From assembly GCA_031270525.1 (NCBI GenBank), contig JAISXN010000114.1, positions 1 through 6,248 on the forward strand: DNA of 6,248 nt, in the 5' to 3' direction. Position numbers and translations under genes: made by a program. A model generated the notes under the pieces. It made no database searches. It saw only the letters and a list, made by a program, of their open reading frames with translations, and had not been told where the DNA came from. The stretch comes from Candidatus Symbiothrix sp. Lineage in GTDB: Bacteria; Bacteroidota; Bacteroidia; Bacteroidales; Azobacteroidaceae. Numbering within the stretch: position 1 is the stretch's first letter; each line of letters opens with the position of its first letter. This document shows, piece by piece, positions 1 to 5,291 of this stretch.

Positions 1-96
1 ATTAATATTCCGCCGGCAAAGAAATACGGAATTGACAAAAACAATCGGGAATCGGTCGAAAAAGCGTTGAAATTGGAACAACAATACAAGAAATAG
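1..96 (+). CDS. C-terminal end of an unidentified protein (partial)
   Basis: An open frame enters from the left edge and ends at the TAG at 94-96, giving 31 residues that start INIPPAKKYGIDKNN and end in a lysine- and glutamine-rich helix-like tail (EQQYKK). There is no membrane segment or recognisable motif in this fragment, and I do not recognise the family. The frame keeps Bacteroidota-like codon use up to the stop, and the following 365 bases are non-coding, so a real gene end is more likely than a chance frame. It is separated from the moxR cluster by a palindrome and a promoter, so it probably belongs to a different transcription unit. Confidence 0.6.
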   Translation: MNIPPAKKYGIDKNNRESVEKALKLEQQYKK

Positions 97-121
97 CTAT
101 GTTTATTTTGATTTGTCGCTA

Positions 122-150
122 CGTCATTGCGAGGGCTTGCCCGAAGCAAT
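122..150. repeat. Short dispersed-type palindromic repeat
   Basis: The segment starts with CGTCATTGCGAG and ends with CGAAGCAAT. ATTGC at 126-130 pairs with GCAAT at 146-150, and GGGC at 133-136 pairs with GCCC at 139-142, so it can fold into a small interrupted hairpin. A second ATTGCAAT occurs at 167-174, next to the larger palindrome. Sequences of the form CGTCATTGCGAG...GAAGCAAT are, from general knowledge, frequent intergenic repeats in several bacterial genomes. That this copy belongs to such a family is my inference, because only one copy lies in the window. Confidence 0.5.
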
Positions 151-173
151 TCAGGAATGAAACGGGATTGCAA

Positions 174-329
174 TTATACTTCTCACGGTATGGTTTTGTG
201 CATAAGCGCACGGTTCACGGTACACGGTACACGGTTCACGATAATGGGACACAGCGACTGTTTTTTGTCGTGCACCGTGTACCGTGCACCGTGTACCCAA
301 TGCACAAAACCATGCCGCGCATAGTATAA
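174..329. repeat. Long imperfect palindrome with inverted heptamer arrays
   Basis: The outer arms are 174-203 and 300-329, with a perfect 14-bp core (190-203, ATGGTTTTGTGCAT, against 300-313) and matching ends TTATACT / AGTATAA. Inside the left arm are four heptamers, ACGGTTC, ACGGTAC, ACGGTAC and ACGGTTC (210-237). The right arm carries four heptamers, GTGCACC/GTGTACC alternating (270-297), whose reverse complement is the same ACGGTNC unit. After an 8/2-base internal loop the arrays 212-239 and 270-297 can pair at about 25 of 28 positions, leaving a loop of roughly 26-30 bases. The whole looks like a non-coding mobile or REP/MITE-like element, or a very long transcript hairpin. No clear target duplication is visible. 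Confidence 0.75.
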
Positions 330-382
330 CTTAACAATAGTTTCCTTTTAATTTTAATTAATCATTTTTAACTCGCTATGTA

Positions 383-413
383 TTTCAATCCCGATTTAAC
401 ATTTATATTTTTG
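383..413 (+). promoter_or_regulatory. Bacteroidota-type promoter for the moxR-bat cluster
   Basis: TATTTTTG at 406-413 fits the -7 consensus TAnnTTTG of the primary sigma factor of Bacteroidetes. TTTC at 383-386 is one base off the -33 element TTTG, and the spacer is 19 bases, which is usual for these promoters. Transcription would start a few bases after 413, leaving a leader of about 40 bases before the moxR ATG at 462. It is the best promoter-like match I found upstream of the cluster. The assignment is by consensus only. Confidence 0.6.
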
Positions 414-461
414 TAGCGCTAAATTAAAAAGTGATTTTAAGAATAAAAATAAGTATTTTTT

Positions 462-1457
462 ATGAGTCAAACAGTTGATATTAGAGAATTAAACGAAAGA
501 ATCGAAAGCAAAAGCGGCTTCGTCAACATGATTTCCATAGGCATGGATCAAACGATTGTGGGACAAAAACATTTGGTTGAATCTTTGCTTATCGGGCTTT
601 TGTCGGACGGACATATCCTGCTGGAAGGAGTCCCCGGTCTAGCAAAAACATTGGCAATCAAAACATTAGCCTCATTGATTGACGCCAAGTACAGCCGTAT
701 CCAATTTACGCCCGACTTACTTCCGGCCGACGTAATCGGAACGATGATTTACAGTCAGAAAAAAGAAGAATTTTTAGTGAAACACGGCCCTGTTTTTGCC
801 AATTTCGTTCTGGCCGACGAAATTAACCGCGCCCCGGCCAAAGTACAAAGCGCTTTGCTGGAAGCCATGCAGGAACGACAGGTCACCATCGGTGAAAGTA
901 CTTATAAACTTCCCGAACCGTTTTTGGTAATGGCTACGCAAAATCCTATCGAACAAGAAGGTACATATCCTTTACCGGAAGCGCAGGTAGACCGTTTCAT
1001 GCTGAAAGTGGTCATCAACTATCCCAAAAAAGACGAAGAAAAATTGATTATCCGTCAAAACATCGGGGAAAAGAAAGCCGATATCAAACCGGTTTTGAAG
1101 AAACAGGAAATTTTGGATGCACGTAAAATTGTCGGCGAAGTCTATCTGGATGAAAAAATTGAGAAATACATCGTGGACATTGTGTTTGCCACTCGTTTTC
1201 CCCATGAACACGGACTTCCGACATTGAAAGACATGATTTCGTTCGGAGCGTCTCCGCGTGCTTCCATCAATCTGGCATTGGCTGCGCGCGCCTACGCTTT
1301 CATCAAACGGAGAGGTTACGTGATTCCCGAAGATATTCGCGCCGTCTGTTTCGACGTTTTGCGTCATCGCATCGGCTTGACCTACGAGGCAGAAGCCCGT
1401 AATTTAACAACCGAAGAAATTATTGCCGAAATATTAAACAAAGTCGAAGTACCCTAA
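462..1457 (+). CDS. moxR: MoxR-family AAA+ ATPase
   Basis: A cytoplasmic AAA+ ATPase of the MoxR family (331 aa, usual family length), thought to act as a chaperone that activates VWA-domain partners. Visible motifs are Walker A GVPGLAKT (56-63), Walker B FVLADE (115-120) followed by INRAPAKVQSALLEAMQE (121-138), sensor 1 MATQNP (157-162), the LPEAQVDRF segment (171-179) with arginine-finger candidate R178, and sensor 2 GASPRA (262-267, R266). The C-terminal lid helices follow to residue 331. All catalytic positions are intact. The ATG at 462 gives the normal MoxR N-terminus. No Shine-Dalgarno is seen, only an A/T-rich leader, which is normal for this phylum. It is the first gene of the cluster, behind the promoter at 383-413, and its natural clients would be the DUF58, BatA and BatB proteins encoded next. 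Identity at family level is secure; the exact substrate is inferred. Confidence 0.95.
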   Translation: MSQTVDIRELNERIESKSGFVNMISIGMDQTIVGQKHLVESLLIGLLSDGHILLEGVPGLAKTLAIKTLASLIDAKYSRIQFTPDLLPADVIGTMIYSQKKEEFLVKHGPVFANFVLADEINRAPAKVQSALLEAMQERQVTIGESTYKLPEPFLVMATQNPIEQEGTYPLPEAQVDRFMLKVVINYPKKDEEKLIIRQNIGEKKADIKPVLKKQEILDARKIVGEVYLDEKIEKYIVDIVFATRFPHEHGLPTLKDMISFGASPRASINLALAARAYAFIKRRGYVIPEDIRAVCFDVLRHRIGLTYEAEARNLTTEEIIAEILNKVEVP

Positions 1458-1476
1458 AACAATTGAAAATTGAGTT

Positions 1477-1671
1477 ATGAAAAAAGAGTTTGGTAAATGG
1501 CTAATGGATATTGCCAAGTATATTGTTACGGCAGTGGTATTGTCATCGTTTTTTGATGGTTTTTCGGACACAATAGTATTGTATGCAAGCGCTGTAGGTT
1601 TTGCTGTATTATTGTTGGTTGTGGGTGTAATATTTCAAAGAGAAGAAGTAAAAGTTAAAAGGAGGAAATAA
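1477..1671 (+). CDS. Small two-TM membrane protein (probably DUF6722)
   Basis: A 64-residue protein with two predicted membrane helices (about 11-28 and 33-53), a short DGFSD turn between them, and a strongly basic C-terminal tail (VKVKRRK) that would keep the C-terminus in the cytoplasm. The start MKKEFGKWLMDIAKYIVTAV resembles small Bacteroidales proteins I recall as DUF6722; that match is from memory, and no function is known to me. It begins 19 bases after moxR and ends one base before the next ATG, so it is probably co-transcribed. The 20 bases before its start contain an AATTGAAAATTGAG repeat. Composition differs from the core genes: 22/60 G+C on line 1501-1560 against 34/60 on moxR line 781-840. 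This suggests a later insertion into the cluster. Confidence 0.75.
   Translation: MKKEFGKWLMDIAKYIVTAVVLSSFFDGFSDTIVLYASAVGFAVLLLVVGVIFQREEVKVKRRK
1661..1665 (+). promoter_or_regulatory. Shine-Dalgarno for the 38-aa gene
   Basis: GGAGG at 1661-1665 lies 7 bases before the ATG at 1673 and inside the last codons of the preceding 64-aa gene. It is the strongest Shine-Dalgarno match that I see in front of any gene in the window, and it is the main support for translating the small frame at 1673-1789. The other genes here lack such a site. It could also simply encode the R-R-K end of the upstream protein. Confidence 0.6.
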
Positions 1672-1672
1672 A

Positions 1673-1789
1673 ATGAACATAGTTGTTTTTAAATATGTAC
1701 TGGTTTTGTGTGTAGTAATAATAGGGAGTATTTTGGTTGTTTGGTTTGATCGTAAGGATTCCGAGGAATTTGATGAGTTGAATCAGTGA
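1673..1789 (+). CDS. Very small single-TM membrane protein (38 aa)
   Basis: A 38-residue frame from the ATG at 1673 to the TGA at 1787-1789. Residues 3-24 (IVVFKYVLVLCVVIIGSILVV) form one hydrophobic helix, followed by WFDRKD and an acidic tail (SEEFDELNQ). This helix-plus-charged-tail pattern is typical of a genuine small membrane protein. A GGAGG sits 7 bases upstream, and the gene starts one base after the 64-aa gene, so the two are likely translationally linked. Its acidic tail contrasts with the basic tail of its neighbour, so a paired role in the membrane is possible, but that is inference. It ends 20 bases before the DUF58 gene. I do not recognise a family, and it is short enough to be missed by standard gene calling. 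Confidence 0.6.
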   Translation: MNIVVFKYVLVLCVVIIGSILVVWFDRKDSEEFDELNQ

Positions 1790-1809
1790 TTTACAACTGA
1801 AGAAATTAC

Positions 1810-2679
1810 ATGGAAACAAGTGAATTATTAAAAAAGGTAAGGCAAATCGAGATTAAAACAAGAGGATTGTCCAGCAATATTTTTGCCGGACAATATCACT
1901 CTGCGTTTAAAGGTCGAGGGATGGCTTTTTCGGAAGTCCGGGAATACGAATTCGGCGACGATATCCGCGACATCGACTGGAATGTAACAGCGAGATATTC
2001 AAAGCCTTATATAAAGATTTTCGAAGAAGAACGGGAATTGACCGTCATGTTGCTGATTGATGTTTCGGGAAGCCGTAATTTCGGCACTGTCGAAATACTG
2101 AAAAAAGACATGATAACCGAAATTGCGGCGACACTTGCTTTTTCAGCGCTTCAAAACAATGATAAAATCGGCGTTATCTTTTTTTCAGACCGGATAGAAA
2201 AATTTATTCCTCCCCAGAAAGGGCGGAAACATATCCTCTACATTATCCGTGAACTCATTGATTTTGAACCTCAAAATACAAATACCGACGTTGGGCAAGT
2301 ATTAAAATACCTCACCAATGCCATCAAAAAACGTTGTACGGCATTCATTTTTTCCGATTATATAAACAAGGGAGATTATCAGGATGCACTCACGATTGCG
2401 AATAAAAAACACGATATTGTGGCAATTCAGGTTTACGACAACCACGAAACGGAAATGCCGAAAATCGGTATGGTAAAAGTAAAAGACGCTGAAAGCGGAT
2501 TCGAAAAATATGTCGACACCACTTCTTTCAAAGTGAGGACAGCCTACAAACAATGGTGGGGAAAACGCCAGACGGAAATGAGCAACGCTTTCAAGCGAAG
2601 CCGCGTAGATTCTGTGTCGATCCGCACGGACGAAGACTATGTAAAAGCTTTGATAGGATTATTTAATATACGCAGTTGA
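1810..2679 (+). CDS. DUF58 family protein with VWA-like fold
   Basis: A 289-aa protein of the DUF58 family, normally encoded next to MoxR ATPases and regarded as a VWA-like partner of them. The family signature runs EVREYEFGDDIRDIDWN (42-58), then TAR and a P-x-I-K-x-F-E-E-E-R-E segment to residue 76. It leads into the strand VMLLIDVSGS (79-88), whose D84, S86 and S88 form a MIDAS-type D-x-S-x-S motif. T157 or T159 in QNTNTD and D183 in FSDY are candidates for the remaining metal ligands. I see no signal peptide or membrane helix, so it should be cytoplasmic, as in the short form of the family. The ATG at 1810 gives the usual N-terminus (METSELLKKVRQIEIKTRGL). The stop at 2679 is only 9 bases before the preferred start of the next gene, so the two are surely co-transcribed. 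Confidence 0.93.
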   Translation: METSELLKKVRQIEIKTRGLSSNIFAGQYHSAFKGRGMAFSEVREYEFGDDIRDIDWNVTARYSKPYIKIFEEERELTVMLLIDVSGSRNFGTVEILKKDMITEIAATLAFSALQNNDKIGVIFFSDRIEKFIPPQKGRKHILYIIRELIDFEPQNTNTDVGQVLKYLTNAIKKRCTAFIFSDYINKGDYQDALTIANKKHDIVAIQVYDNHETEMPKIGMVKVKDAESGFEKYVDTTSFKVRTAYKQWWGKRQTEMSNAFKRSRVDSVSIRTDEDYVKALIGLFNIRS

Positions 2680-2688
2680 TTGAAAACA

Positions 2689-3645
2689 ATGAAGAATAAT
2701 AACAAGGCGCGACGAGTTGCTTGCATGATAGGGTTGTGGATATGCGTTTTTACCGCATCCGCCCAACCGCCTATTATCAAAGCGGTTATGGATTCCACAC
2801 GTATCCTTATCGGACATCAGACGCAGATTCGCCTGGAAGTGGCAGCCAATAAAAATCAGCCTTTGCAGATACCTGTGATTACCGACACGTTGATGAATGG
2901 CGTGGAAGTGCTGGACATTTCGAAAATCGACACCACCGATTTGGGAAACGACAGAATCCAACTGAAATACCGTTATTTAATCACATCTTTCGATTCGGCC
3001 TTGTATTTATTGCCGCCTTTCAAAGTAATTGCGGGAGAGGATACGGCTTATTCCGAAGCGCTGGCGCTGAATGTTTCTACATATCAAGTAGATACGTCCA
3101 AACAATTCTATGATATCAAAGGTATTATCCAACCGGAATTTGTATGGGCGGATTATTTTTCGCTTATACTCGGAATTATTTTGGGATTGATACTCATTGC
3201 TGCGATTATTTTCGTTATTTATCGTTTGGCCAATAGTAAGCCGATTCTGTTTTTCAACAGGGAAGAACCCTATATTCCGCCGCACACACGCGCTATTCTA
3301 GGATTAGATGAGGTGAAAACCCAAAAGTTGTGGCAGACGGGAAAAGTGAAAGAATATCATTCCGACATCACGGATATTTTGCGAAAATATATCGACGAAC
3401 GGTTCGAAATTCCGGCTTTGGAAATGACTTCCGGCGAAATACTGGATAAAATAAAGGGATACAGCGATGCGGATACCTCATACGATAATCTGAAACAAAT
3501 TCTTATCCTGGCCGATTTCGTAAAATTTGCCAAATATAATCCGCTTTCCGACGAAAACGAATTAAGTTTGATGAATGCATATTTATTTGTCAATAATACA
3601 AAAAAAGAAGAAGTCCCAGAAGAAGAATTAAAAATTGAGAATTGA
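2689..3645 (+). CDS. Exported single-TM Bat-cluster protein, short BatD-like
   Basis: A 318-aa envelope protein. Residues 1-26 look like a signal peptide (basic start, hydrophobic core, probable cleavage after ASA before QPP). A beta-rich periplasmic domain follows to about 150, with a TRILIGHQTQIRLEV start like BatD-type proteins. One membrane helix (about 157-181) and a cytoplasmic helical domain (182-318) come next, the latter including HTRAILGLDEVKTQKLWQTG and LRKYIDERFEIPALEMTSGEI, typical of the BatD/DUF4381-like C-terminal region. This gene position between the DUF58 protein and BatA is usual in Bacteroidales. A TTG at 2680, in frame and directly after the previous stop, would add three residues; I prefer the ATG because it gives a cleaner signal peptide. 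The last codons and stop lie inside an AATTGAG heptamer repeat. The role as a membrane scaffold for BatA/BatB is inferred. Confidence 0.8.
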   Translation: MKNNNKARRVACMIGLWICVFTASAQPPIIKAVMDSTRILIGHQTQIRLEVAANKNQPLQIPVITDTLMNGVEVLDISKIDTTDLGNDRIQLKYRYLITSFDSALYLLPPFKVIAGEDTAYSEALALNVSTYQVDTSKQFYDIKGIIQPEFVWADYFSLILGIILGLILIAAIIFVIYRLANSKPILFFNREEPYIPPHTRAILGLDEVKTQKLWQTGKVKEYHSDITDILRKYIDERFEIPALEMTSGEILDKIKGYSDADTSYDNLKQILILADFVKFAKYNPLSDENELSLMNAYLFVNNTKKEEVPEEELKIEN

Positions 3646-3657
3646 GAATTGAGAATT
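3633..3657 (+). repeat. AATTGAG heptamer tandem repeat overlapping a stop codon
   Basis: Three perfect copies of AATTGAG (3633-3639, 3640-3646, 3647-3653) and a partial AATT (3654-3657). The stop codon TGA at 3643-3645 and the residues IEN before it come from the array. Related AATTGAA/AATTGAG units lie at about 1462-1475, upstream of the 64-aa gene. Such heptamer runs are, from general knowledge, common in Bacteroidota intergenic DNA. Confidence 0.8.
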
Positions 3658-3673
3658 AAAAATTCATTATCCA

Positions 3674-3699
3674 TTGCCGTCGGTTTCAACCGACGGCAA
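3674..3699. other. Perfect hairpin upstream of batA
   Basis: TTGCCGTCGGTT at 3674-3685 pairs without mismatch with AACCGACGGCAA at 3688-3699, giving a 12-bp G/C-rich stem with a tiny TC (practically TTCA) loop. On the + strand it is followed by a run of ten A (3698-3707), not T. On the - strand the T run precedes the stem, so neither strand has a canonical intrinsic terminator. It lies in the 70-base gap before batA, with only 16 bases to the ATG. It may be a REP-like palindrome, an mRNA-stabilising or attenuating hairpin, or a processing site for the transcript. Confidence 0.75.
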
Positions 3700-3715
3700 A
3701 AAAAAAATATAAAAC

Positions 3716-4699
3716 ATGGTTTTTGCAAATCCTACATATCTATGGCTCTTGCTTTTACTCATCCCGATGATTGGATGGCATTTCTGGAAATTGCGCAAAT
3801 CGCAAGCCAGTATCCAATTATCATCGTTGGAAGGATTTGAAAAAGCGCCGAATACTTTCCGGATTTATCTGCGCCGTCTTCCGTTCGTCTTCCGGATACA
3901 TGCGCTCGCCTTCCTGATTATTGCCATGGCGCGTCCACAGACGACCGACAAGTGGAACACGGAGACGACCGAAGGGATTGACATCATAATGAGTGTGGAT
4001 ATTTCGTCCTCCATGCTGGCGCAAGACTTGCGTCCCGACCGCCTGAAAGCCGCCAAAGACGTTGCCGCTTCCTTTATCAACGGTCGCCGGAACGACAATA
4101 TCGGCTTAGTGGTTTTCGCAGCCGAAAGTTTCACCCAATGTCCGCTCACTACCGACCACGCGGTTCTGTTGAACCTGCTGAAAGACGTAGAGTGCGGAAT
4201 GATCGAAGACGGAACAGCTATCGGACACGGTTTGGCAACCGCAGTCAGCCGGTTGAAAGACAGCAAAGCAAAATCGAAAGTGATTATCCTGCTGACCGAC
4301 GGTACGAACAACCGCGGGGAAATCGCTCCGGTCACAGCCGCGCAGATCGCCCAAGCATACGGAATCAGGGTTTATACGATTGCCGTGGGAACGATCGGCG
4401 AAGCGCCCTATCCTGTTCGAACAGCGGTCGGCGTGCAAATACAAATGGTAAAGGTCGAAATCGATGAAAAAACGTTGACTCAAATTGCTCAAATCACCGG
4501 AGGCCGGTATTTCAGGGCAACGAACAACAAAGCCCTGGTAGAAATATACAAGGAAATCGACCAAATGGAAAAAACAAAAATGAGCGTGCAGGAATACAGT
4601 AAAAAACAGGAAGACTATGGGCGTTACGCGATGTTGGCGTTGATGTTCTTCTTGCTGGAAATCTTATTGAGGTATACGATATTGAAAAACATTCCGTAA
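3716..4699 (+). CDS. batA: BatA, membrane-anchored VWA-domain protein
   Basis: A 327-aa inner-membrane protein of the Bacteroides aerotolerance BatA type, full length for the family. Two N-terminal helices (about 8-24 and 57-73) precede the VWA domain, and a third helix (about 304-322) closes the protein. The VWA domain carries a complete MIDAS: D95, S97 and S99 in DISSS, T167 in EDGTAIG, and D195 in ILLTDGTNNRG. The family hallmarks MARPQ (71-75), RPDRLKAAKD (106-115) and GLVVFAAESF (130-139) are all present. The start MVFANPTYLWLLLLL is the usual BatA N-terminus. The domain is expected to bind a divalent metal and a protein partner and to be a MoxR client. The name comes from a Bacteroides operon linked to oxygen tolerance; the molecular task is still uncertain. 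A hairpin and an A run lie just upstream. Confidence 0.95.
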   Translation: MVFANPTYLWLLLLLIPMIGWHFWKLRKSQASIQLSSLEGFEKAPNTFRIYLRRLPFVFRIHALAFLIIAMARPQTTDKWNTETTEGIDIIMSVDISSSMLAQDLRPDRLKAAKDVAASFINGRRNDNIGLVVFAAESFTQCPLTTDHAVLLNLLKDVECGMIEDGTAIGHGLATAVSRLKDSKAKSKVIILLTDGTNNRGEIAPVTAAQIAQAYGIRVYTIAVGTIGEAPYPVRTAVGVQIQMVKVEIDEKTLTQIAQITGGRYFRATNNKALVEIYKEIDQMEKTKMSVQEYSKKQEDYGRYAMLALMFFLLEILLRYTILKNIP

Positions 4700-4805
4700 A
4701 TTCGGGCTTAATTCTTTTTTGCAATTTCGTATTTTTTGCCTAAATTCGCACATAAAATAAAAACAATAAAATGTTTCATTTACTATTTATAACATAAAAC
4801 ATAAC
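4700..4805 (+). promoter_or_regulatory. A/T-rich gap with a possible internal promoter
   Basis: This 106-base gap is long for a cluster that is otherwise mostly tightly packed. TATTTTTTG at 4730-4738 resembles the -7 element TAnnTTTG with one extra base, followed by CCTAAATTCGC, a context like Bacteroidota start sites. TTTTTTGC occurs twice (4715-4722 and 4732-4739). At the proper distance upstream (about 4707-4710) there is no TTTG, so the -33 element is missing. A separate promoter for the 151-aa gene is possible but weakly supported. I see no terminator hairpin after batA. Confidence 0.3.
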
Positions 4806-5261
4806 ATGGAAAAAATAAAACATCCGATTTTTGAAGCGGAACGTTACTTGCAAAATGCACATCAAATTCTTTCTGAAAAAGCAAAGAAAGAGGGAGATTA
4901 TTATAATGATTCAAAATATGTTAAGTTAGCAGGACATGCGGCATGGAGCGGGGTGCTCATAGCTCTTGACGCAGTTTTAGGTATAAAAGATAAGTTAAAA
5001 AAGAATCAGAGACTTGAATTTAAAGATTACCTGGCAAGCACGGCTAAAAAAGATAATAAAATGATACGTCCGTTGTTAGGAGCTTATGATTCGTTGCATA
5101 AAGCTATGGGATATGACGGAAATCCAAATTATCGAGTAGTACAAGCAAGTTTGGATCAAGCAAAGTTTATTATTGATTGGGCGGCTCAGAATTATAGTTC
5201 GGATATTAAAGTAGAATCAAAGTCTAAAAATTCTTTTTTAAGGAGCATAAAATTTTGGTAA
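4806..5261 (+). CDS. Small soluble helical protein (probably DUF5618)
   Basis: A 151-aa protein without signal peptide or membrane helix, apparently all-helical. Characteristic stretches are EAERYLQNAHQILSEKA (10-26), YYNDSKYVKLAGHAAWSGV (32-50), LIALDAVLG (51-59), KKDNKMIRPLLGAYDSLHKA (81-100), MGYDGNP (101-107) and QAKFIIDWA (118-126). I recall this pattern as DUF5618 of Bacteroidales. The helix bundle is reminiscent of HEPN-like folds, but I do not see a clear R-x4-6-H nuclease motif, so no activity is claimed. The last 20 residues are poorly conserved in character and rich in K and S. It sits between batA and batB, genes that are normally adjacent. It is A/T-rich: 21/60 G+C on line 5041-5100, against 33/60 on batA line 4201-4260. 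It is likely a later insertion, with no known role in the Bat system. Confidence 0.75.
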   Translation: MEKIKHPIFEAERYLQNAHQILSEKAKKEGDYYNDSKYVKLAGHAAWSGVLIALDAVLGIKDKLKKNQRLEFKDYLASTAKKDNKMIRPLLGAYDSLHKAMGYDGNPNYRVVQASLDQAKFIIDWAAQNYSSDIKVESKSKNSFLRSIKFW

Positions 5262-5291
5262 TGTATATTATTCATCGTTCGTAATTCAAAA

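Larger units (their letters stand above)
97..461. other. Intergenic region with repeats and promoter
   Basis: This 365-base stretch separates the upstream gene from moxR. In order it contains a short imperfect inverted repeat of a widely dispersed type (about 122-150), a large palindrome with heptamer arrays (174-329), an A/T-rich stretch (330-382), and a promoter-like pair of boxes (383-413) followed by an A/T-rich leader up to the moxR ATG. Open frames across it, such as 99-329, only read through the repeat arrays and have no protein-like character. I treat the region as non-coding. Confidence 0.8.

Noticed and set aside
99..329. Open frames of 76 and 65 aa across the upstream gap
   Set aside because: They translate the heptamer arrays and palindrome into repetitive HGTRYTVH-like residues and have no start context. 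The inverted-repeat structure explains the sequence better than coding.
97..461. CRISPR array or tRNA in the upstream gap
   Set aside because: The repeats are 7 bases long, contiguous and in opposed orientation with no spacers, and no cloverleaf-like fold with a T-loop sequence is visible.
3674..3707. Intrinsic terminator before batA
   Set aside because: The stem is good, but the following run is A on the + strand and the T run on the - strand comes before the stem, so the terminator geometry is wrong in both directions.
3649..3840. 63-aa frame overlapping the start of batA
   Set aside because: It runs through the hairpin and then batA in another frame, while batA has a clear conserved N-terminus from 3716.
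3821..4724. Several long frames of 67-156 aa on either strand over batA
   Set aside because: They overlap a full-length BatA with intact motifs. Their length reflects the higher G+C of batA and they show no domain pattern.
4806..5261. Toxin or HEPN nuclease in the batA-batB gap
   Set aside because: The protein is helical, but I could not find a clear R-x4-6-H motif or a paired antitoxin-sized gene, so a nuclease or toxin call is unsupported.
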